Assembly: GCA_002371465.1 (NCBI GenBank)
Contig: DFIU01000013.1
Location: forward strand, 2,352 to 62,126
Direction: 5' to 3'
Length of the DNA stretch: 59,775 nucleotides
From: Lachnospiraceae bacterium UBA3689
Lineage (GTDB): Bacteria > Bacillota > Clostridia > Lachnospirales > Lachnospiraceae
Shown here: piece after piece, positions 56,406 to 59,775 of the stretch
Position numbering within the stretch: position 1 is the stretch's first letter
Layout of the letters: every line of letters begins with the position of its first letter
Notes under the pieces: model-generated
What the model saw: only the letters and a program-made list of their open reading frames with translations
The model's database searches: none
What the model was told of the DNA's origin: nothing
Position numbers and translations under genes: made by a program

Positions 56406-57589
56406 TCTTCCTCCTTTTCCGATCCGGCATGCGACCGCATCTTGTCAAGTTCGTCCGCCGTCAGCCCGTCCTGCTTCATCATGGTCTTCATAACGGAAAT
56501 ATCACTGGATACATCGAGCGCCTTGTCGCGGAAGAATCCGTCTAAAAGGCTTTCAAATGCATCATTGATCGTATCCAAAGAGCCCTCGATCTCCCGTCTG
56601 GCAGCCGTGATATGTTCCCCCTGCACGGGCTGGGCGACCAGGTCCCGGTAGGCATCCAGCAGCTTGACGGTTGTCGGCAGATAGTAGTTCATAAACATAC
56701 TGAGATTTGCCGCCAGGGCGGGACGCGCCTGCACCTCCTCAAAGATGTGGCGGACGATGCCCTCCATCCGGCTCAGTTTCTGGGAAACCACAGGGTCCTC
56801 AATGGCGTCGTTGGCACTGTGGATGGTCGTAAGATAGGAATTCCCTTGATCCAGAACCTCTTTCACCTGCGGGTCCAACGCCCTAACTGCCTGCTGTTTT
56901 TCATCCTCCAACTGCTTTTGGGCGGCTGCCTGCTGTTCCGTCAGCAGGTACTGGTGATAGAGGTCGTCCGAAGCGATAAAACACCGCTCTTCCCGGTCAA
57001 AATGCCCCTGGCGGATCAGTCCCTTGCGAGTCATCCGCTTTAAATCTTTGACGACCGTCTGCTCGGGCAGCCGCATCTTCTGCGCCAGCTCCGGTATATC
57101 CGCGTAGAGCTTGCCGCTTAAATGGAAGCGGTACTGATTGAAGCGGTCAAGGTTCTTTGCCGCCCGAAACTGCCAGATGGCAAGAGCCGCGCAGCCCGCT
57201 GTCAGAAGCCCGAAGAAGCCCGCCGCCACCAGCGCCCCGCTAAAGAGGGTTGCCATCAGACCGGTAGCTGCGGTCACCGCCCCGGACAGGACCGCTCCCG
57301 CCGTTCCGACGACTCCGACGATCTTATTGCCGGTCGAACTTGCCGGCGGCATAAAGTATGGGGCAAGCTGCCTCTCGCGCGCCACTCTCTCAGCTTGAAC
57401 CGCCCGGGCGCTTGGAACATTCGGCTTTTTGTAGGCGTTTTGAAGGGAAGTTCCCGCCGACTTAACCATCTGCTGGATATCCCGGTTAAGTCCCGAAAAC
57501 TCCCCGCTTTTGACCGCATCGCTGACCAGGTCGGTAACCCGGGTCGCCGCCTCACTGATTGTTTGTTTCAGATCGTCCGTATTTGACAT
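56402..57589 (-). CDS. XpaC-like 5-bromo-4-chloroindolyl phosphate hydrolysis family protein
   Basis: This 395-residue protein pairs with TelA in many Firmicutes. It has an N-terminal amphipathic part, a hydrophobic hairpin (about residues 88-143), a helix-rich section with a winged-helix-like patch (KMRLPEQTVVKDLKRMTRKG near 193) and a long C-terminal coiled coil. XpaC was linked in Bacillus to hydrolysis of an indolyl phosphate, but its true function is unclear. Probably a membrane-associated partner of the TelA protein. Confidence 0.87.
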   Translation of the reverse strand: MSNTDDLKQTISEAATRVTDLVSDAVKSGEFSGLNRDIQQMVKSAGTSLQNAYKKPNVPSARAVQAERVARERQLAPYFMPPASSTGNKIVGVVGTAGAVLSGAVTAATGLMATLFSGALVAAGFFGLLTAGCAALAIWQFRAAKNLDRFNQYRFHLSGKLYADIPELAQKMRLPEQTVVKDLKRMTRKGLIRQGHFDREERCFIASDDLYHQYLLTEQQAAAQKQLEDEKQQAVRALDPQVKEVLDQGNSYLTTIHSANDAIEDPVVSQKLSRMEGIVRHIFEEVQARPALAANLSMFMNYYLPTTVKLLDAYRDLVAQPVQGEHITAARREIEGSLDTINDAFESLLDGFFRDKALDVSSDISVMKTMMKQDGLTADELDKMRSHAGSEKEEE

Positions 57590-57630
57590 ATCCCATTCCC
57601 TGTCTTCCTTATCTTATACTGCTACTGCCT

Positions 57631-57984
57631 TTAGGCGAGGTTAAAGATGATGATACCCAAGATAATCAGGACATTTCCCCAGACCTTTTTCTTCGTGATC
57701 GGCTCCCCGAAAAAGGCACGGGACAGGAGGACGACCCAGACGTTGCCGATAGTCTCCATGACCGGTCCCTGCTTGACCTCCACTCCCTTCCCGTAGCCGA
57801 TGACGCCCAGCAGCATACCGGCAAACATAAGGGCGTAGCCCACAATTACTTTCCAGTTCAGATACTCCTTAAGGACACTTGCATGTTCTTCCGTCGCGCT
57901 TTGTTTCAGCAGCATCTGGGCAAAAGACGCGATCGTCGCTGAAACGGCAAAGAGCAGTATCCATGGATTGACTTTATTCAGCAT
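57631..57984 (-). CDS. Half-size SMR/EamA-type transporter, first of pair
   Basis: This 117-residue protein has four predicted membrane helices and ends ILIILGIIIFNLA. The motif AGMLLGVIGYGKGVEV and ETIGNVWVVLLSRAFFGEP match the four-helix small multidrug resistance / EamA half fold. Such proteins function as dimers. It overlaps the upstream gene by 11 bp, and the two are likely to form a heterodimer. Substrate unknown. Confidence 0.75.
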   Translation of the reverse strand: MLNKVNPWILLFAVSATIASFAQMLLKQSATEEHASVLKEYLNWKVIVGYALMFAGMLLGVIGYGKGVEVKQGPVMETIGNVWVVLLSRAFFGEPITKKKVWGNVLIILGIIIFNLA

Positions 57985-58387
57985 CCTGATTCACCAGTAA
58001 AATTCCCAAAAAGACAATGACAACGCCGACCAGATTCAAGAGCTTCACATGCTCTCCGAAAAAGAGGACGCCCCATAAAAAGGTCCAGAAAATGGCAAAG
58101 GCACGGTTGGCGTAGGCGATGGACAGATCGAATTTTTTAATGATCTGCTGCCAGAAGATGGCATAAAGTCCCAGACAGACTACTTCCATAAAGAGCCAGA
58201 AGACGCCGACCCAGTTGAGCCAGTGTAACTCTGCTCCAAAGATGGAAATGGTCCCCGGATGGCTGGAAGCCAGCTTGGAACACACCGAAGAACCGGTATA
58301 GATGATGACTGCAGCCTGAATCAGGATGACAGACAGGACCGTCAGTTTCTGCTTGTCCCGCCCGTCTTTGACCTGAGATTCCCCCAT
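57974..58387 (-). CDS. Half-size SMR/EamA-type transporter, second of pair
   Basis: This 137-residue protein has a hydrophilic N-terminal segment of about 18 residues and then four membrane helices, with SIAYANRAFAIFWTFLWGVLF and FGEHVKLLNLVGVVIVFLGI in the last two, an EmrE-like pattern. I use the ATG at 58387; a longer reading from 58456 has no ribosome site. Genes of two such halves placed in tandem often make heterodimeric transporters. Confidence 0.75.
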   Translation of the reverse strand: MGESQVKDGRDKQKLTVLSVILIQAAVIIYTGSSVCSKLASSHPGTISIFGAELHWLNWVGVFWLFMEVVCLGLYAIFWQQIIKKFDLSIAYANRAFAIFWTFLWGVLFFGEHVKLLNLVGVVIVFLGILLVNQDAE

Positions 58388-58502
58388 ATCCGTATCGTTT
58401 CCTTTCGATTTGATTACATTTAAATAAATGATAGCACATTCAAAATGTTTCCACAATCCAAAGGATTCCCGCCCATTTGCTTCAAATTTTGAGAAAGTAT
58501 GA

Positions 58503-58508
58503 TAGAAT
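58503..58508 (+). promoter_or_regulatory. Extended -10 of the S1-domain gene
   Basis: TAGAAT is preceded by TGA, giving a TGN extended -10. No good -35 is seen at the normal distance. It is 64 bp before the ATG. Confidence 0.45.
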
Positions 58509-58572
58509 GAGAGGCAGTTCGAATCAGGTCGTATGACCCAAATTCAAATCTATCAAGAAGGGAAGAAGTATC

Positions 58573-59514
58573 ATGGCTGAAGAAAAACAAATAAGCACAA
58601 CCATCGAGACCATGGACGATTATAAAGAAGCGATTGACCGCTCCATGCGTCAGCTGAAAGTCGGCGATCTCGTAGACGGCACGGTCGCAGGCGTCACGGA
58701 AACCGAAGTCACCGTCGACCTCAACTACTACGCGGAGGGCATCATCCGTCCGCTCGATTATACCGCAGATCCGGCATTTTCCATAAAAAATGACGTCCAC
58801 CCGGGCGAGAGCATCCAGGCGGTCATTCTCCGCATGGACGACGGGCAGGGCCGCGTCCTTCTCTCCAGAAGGGAAGCTGCCGATGAACTGGCATGGAAAA
58901 AGTTCCAGACAGAGCTTAAGGAGAAGACTCCGGTATCCCTTAAGATTACAGAGACCGTCAAGGGCGGAGTCATCGGCTTTTTGGATGGCGTTCGCGCCTT
59001 TGTCCCGGCGTCCCAGCTGTCCTTAAGCTATGTGGAAGACCTCTCGGTCTTTGTCGGCACCACCATCGAAGGCCGGGTCATCACGGCTGACAAGGCGGAC
59101 AAGCGCCTGGTCGTCGGCTGCAAGGACCTGCTCCGCGAAAAGCGGGATGCGGACCGCGCCGAATTCGTCTCCAACTTAAAGGAAGGCATGGTCACAGAGG
59201 GAACCGTTCAGTCCCTGCAGTCCTACGGAGCTTTTGTCTCCCTGGGCGAGGGCGTAGACGGTCTGGTCCATATCTCCCAGATCACCAACACCAGGCGGCT
59301 CAAGCATCCCAGGGAAATGCTGGAAGTCGGGCAGAAGGTCAAGGTCAAGGTCCTGTCCGTCAAGGACGGTCGGATCTCCCTGTCCATGAAGGCGGTCGAA
59401 GAGGCTCCGGAGGCGGAAGCTGAAAAGTACGAGGAAGAGAAGGTCGAACTGCCCAAAGAAGAGGAACTGACCACTAACCTCGGTTCACTTCTGAAGGGAT
59501 TAAAATTGAATTAA
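58573..59514 (+). CDS. S1 RNA-binding domain protein (30S ribosomal protein S1-like)
   Basis: This 313-residue protein has three S1 (OB) domains at about residues 28-100, 115-185 and 200-275; the third is canonical (EGTVQSLQSYGAFVSLGEGV DGLVH here read across two stretches). An acidic tail with KLNLGSLL-like ending follows. Short S1-like proteins of three or four domains occur in Clostridia and Bacilli, where they bind single-stranded RNA and mRNA. Whether it acts as ribosomal S1 is uncertain because it is shorter than the six-domain form. The ATG has an AAGGGAAG ribosome site. Confidence 0.88.
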   Translation: MAEEKQISTTIETMDDYKEAIDRSMRQLKVGDLVDGTVAGVTETEVTVDLNYYAEGIIRPLDYTADPAFSIKNDVHPGESIQAVILRMDDGQGRVLLSRREAADELAWKKFQTELKEKTPVSLKITETVKGGVIGFLDGVRAFVPASQLSLSYVEDLSVFVGTTIEGRVITADKADKRLVVGCKDLLREKRDADRAEFVSNLKEGMVTEGTVQSLQSYGAFVSLGEGVDGLVHISQITNTRRLKHPREMLEVGQKVKVKVLSVKDGRISLSMKAVEEAPEAEAEKYEEEKVELPKEEELTTNLGSLLKGLKLN

Positions 59515-59626
59515 AACGCTTAAGAATCTTCAAAACTATGCGAAGCTTATCCCTGAATTTAAATCTTTGGAAAAGGCACTAAGCTTAATCAGAGATTTTA
59601 ATCTTTAGTGAACGTTTCGATCAGGC

Positions 59627-59666
59627 AAAAAGCCGGGGCTGCATCATGCAGTCCCGGCTTTTTGTT
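59627..59666. terminator. Bidirectional terminator between the S1-domain gene and secA-like gene
   Basis: AAAAAGCCGGG pairs with CCCGGCTTTTT across a 15-nt loop, itself containing a short self-complementary CTGCA/TGCAG. Confidence 0.85.
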
Positions 59667-59703
59667 TGCTCGTTAATTCTCTTCTGTTCTTAAGACGCTT
59701 TGT

Positions 59704-59775
59704 TTAGGCTTCCTCCAACGGCGGCATGCCCGGTCTGCCGTGGCAGTTCTTATACTTCTTGCCGCTGCCGCAGGG
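59704..59775 (-). CDS. C-terminal end of a SEC-C-motif protein, probably SecA (partial)
   Basis: The last 23 codons read PCGSGKKYKNCHGRPGMPPL and then EEA before the stop. The CxCxSGKKYKxCH zinc motif is the SecB-binding SEC-C tail of SecA and is also found in a few other proteins. The gene enters from the right edge. A SecA assignment is most likely but cannot be proved from the tail. Confidence 0.7.
   Translation of the reverse strand, partial: PCGSGKKYKNCHGRPGMPPLEEA

Noticed and set aside
1..59775. CRISPR array, prophage, toxin-antitoxin or defence cassette
   Set aside because: No regularly spaced repeats, phage structural genes, cas or toxin-like pairs were seen; the telA-xpaC pair is a widespread Firmicute gene set and not evidence of a defence island.

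Overview
The window is a chromosomal core region of a low-to-mid GC Firmicute, most likely class Clostridia and probably Lachnospiraceae-like. The evidence is the S10-spc-alpha ribosomal gene order with infA-map-adk-secY, a zinc-type S14, an unusually long L17, an HprK plus Crh-like HPr pair, and the folC / TPR / murB-rapZ-whiA-HPr block. Most genes are about 50-55 % GC by eye. I see no prophage, CRISPR array, intact transposon or recognisable defence island.

Layout. 1-3.5 kb: the 5' end of a tRNA at the edge, a Fur-family repressor, an OadB sodium-pump subunit with a tiny OadG-like partner, NrdG preceded by a probable structured RNA with its own promoter, and a DtxR-type regulator. 3.7-8.0 kb: a compact operon tsaE-tsaB-rimI-rnz-tsaD-ispD that joins t6A modification, tRNA 3' processing and isoprenoid synthesis. 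8.0-10.3 kb: the only accessory-looking stretch, with an A/T-richer large membrane protein gene between imperfect 42-bp direct repeats, then tRNA-Ser(UGA) and the decayed tail of a probable tyrosine integrase. 10.3-16.5 kb: a dicarboxylate/amino-acid symporter, a ThrH-like phosphatase, a cyclophilin, a YigZ/IMPACT protein and a class A penicillin-binding protein.

16.7-24.6 kb (minus strand): solute-binding lipoprotein - ftsH - uvrC - hprK - ROK glucokinase - small membrane protein. 24.7-40.7 kb (minus strand): the S10-spc-alpha cluster from rpsJ to rplQ, with a promoter and a folded leader before rpsJ and a second internal promoter before rpmJ. 41-44.2 kb: a signal-peptidase-fold membrane protein that lacks the catalytic serine and has a long acidic tail, then a divergent GNAT-PAP2 pair. 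44.3-55.1 kb (minus strand): valS - sulfatase/LTA-synthase-like enzyme - folC - 50-residue protein - zinc-ribbon/TPR membrane protein - murB - rapZ - whiA - Crh-like HPr, mostly with short overlaps. 55.2-58.4 kb: the TelA-XpaC pair and two half-size SMR/EamA transporters. 58.5-59.8 kb: an S1-domain protein and the C-terminal end of probable SecA.

Most promising for follow-up are the structured RNA in front of nrdG (raiA-class is my first candidate), the repeat-flanked membrane gene next to tRNA-Ser, the signal-peptidase-like pseudoenzyme, and the two ribosomal-operon regulatory regions. No clearly new multi-gene system is visible. All assignments come from reading the sequence; no database search was made.
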